From: Neelides folsomi
Lineage: Eukaryota > Arthropoda > Collembola > Neelipleona > Neelidae
DNA length: 64,000 nt
Direction of reading: 5' to 3'
NCBI GenBank assembly: GCA_034687125.1
Contig: JAQGBZ010000081.1
Coordinates: 152,151 to 216,150, forward strand
Positions 63,724-64,000 of this stretch are shown in pieces. The notes below the pieces were generated by a model. It worked only from the letters and a program-made list of their open reading frames with translations, had not been told where the DNA came from and ran no database searches. The translations under genes were made by a program, and so were the position numbers. Numbering within the stretch: the first letter of the stretch is position 1; each line of letters starts with the position of its first letter.

Positions 63724-64000
63724 TTAATATTTAATGGGTCCTCCCTGTTTCTGAATCGTCATGAATATTCGGTTTTCCATCGAGTCTGAGAGGCGATGGA
63801 GTAAATCTTCGGGTATTTCGTCCCACGCTCTTTGAATCGCTGTTCGGAGCTCTTCAAGGTTTAAATAAATCTTCGCATTTGCGTAAATCTTATTTGATAA
63901 ATACGACCATATGTTTTCCATTGGATTCCCATCAGGATAACACGCTGGCCAAGTTAGAAGGCGGTCACCGACCAATCCATGGTAGAACAACCAATTTTTT
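63724..64000 (-). CDS. Tc1-like transposase, C-terminal fragment (cut by window edge)
   Basis: The minus-strand frame is open from the right edge to TAA. It contains LLTWPACYPDGNPMENIWSY, the Tc1/mariner block with the final catalytic acid (relatives read WPSQSPDLNPIENLW), then LRTAIQRAWDEIPEDLLHRL, SMENRIFMTIQ and the usual end GGPIKY. The family cuts and pastes DNA at TA sites with a DDE/D triad. SPDLNP is changed to YPDGNP, but the final Glu (MEN) is kept. The N-terminal domains lie outside the window, so whether the copy is intact cannot be told. Confidence 0.85.
   Translation of the reverse strand, partial: KNWLFYHGLVGDRLLTWPACYPDGNPMENIWSYLSNKIYANAKIYLNLEELRTAIQRAWDEIPEDLLHRLSDSMENRIFMTIQKQGGPIKY

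Overview
The window is animal nuclear DNA. Its genes are cut by many short introns with ordinary GT-AG junctions, and exon after exon joins in frame into familiar metazoan proteins. A glutamate-gated chloride channel limits it to protostomes. That channel, the PAXT-1-style XTBD protein and the front-end fatty acid desaturase together fit an arthropod best. A copepod such as a sea louse is my first guess; a mite or another ecdysozoan is possible. This is inferred from protein likeness, not from a search.

Layout. 1-16.5 kb: the 5' end of an immunoglobulin-superfamily adhesion gene on the minus strand (signal-peptide exon, then an Ig exon 14.7 kb away), largely a GC-richer intron. 18.5-36 kb: AT-rich and gene-dense, with a cytochrome b5 front-end desaturase (-), an ASRGL1-like isoaspartyl peptidase (-), MOCS3/UBA4 (+), GALT (-), an XTBD protein (+), an NKRF-like RNA-binding protein (+), a degenerate DEDDh exonuclease (+) and DMAC2 (-). 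36-48 kb: GC-richer, with an unrecognised 514-residue protein (-), DCXR (-) and a complete seven-exon GluCl gene (-). 52-62 kb: three plus-strand genes, each with a signal-peptide-like N-terminus and introns only of phase 1; the two large ones carry furin-like basic sites. 59.7-64 kb: mobile DNA, namely an 820-bp inverted-repeat element, a decayed PIF/Harbinger-like element with a broken Myb/SANT-like gene, and the C-terminus of a Tc1-like transposase.

The central block is housekeeping: sulfur transfer to Moco and tRNA (MOCS3), galactose use (GALT), isoaspartate repair, complex I assembly (DMAC2) and XRN2-linked RNA turnover (XTBD and NKRF-like). ASRGL1/MOCS3 and GALT/XTBD are head-to-head pairs with short shared promoters, and MOCS3/GALT converge 89 bp apart. 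All gene models come from reading frames and splice signals by eye; exon phases were checked by arithmetic, but no transcript evidence was available.
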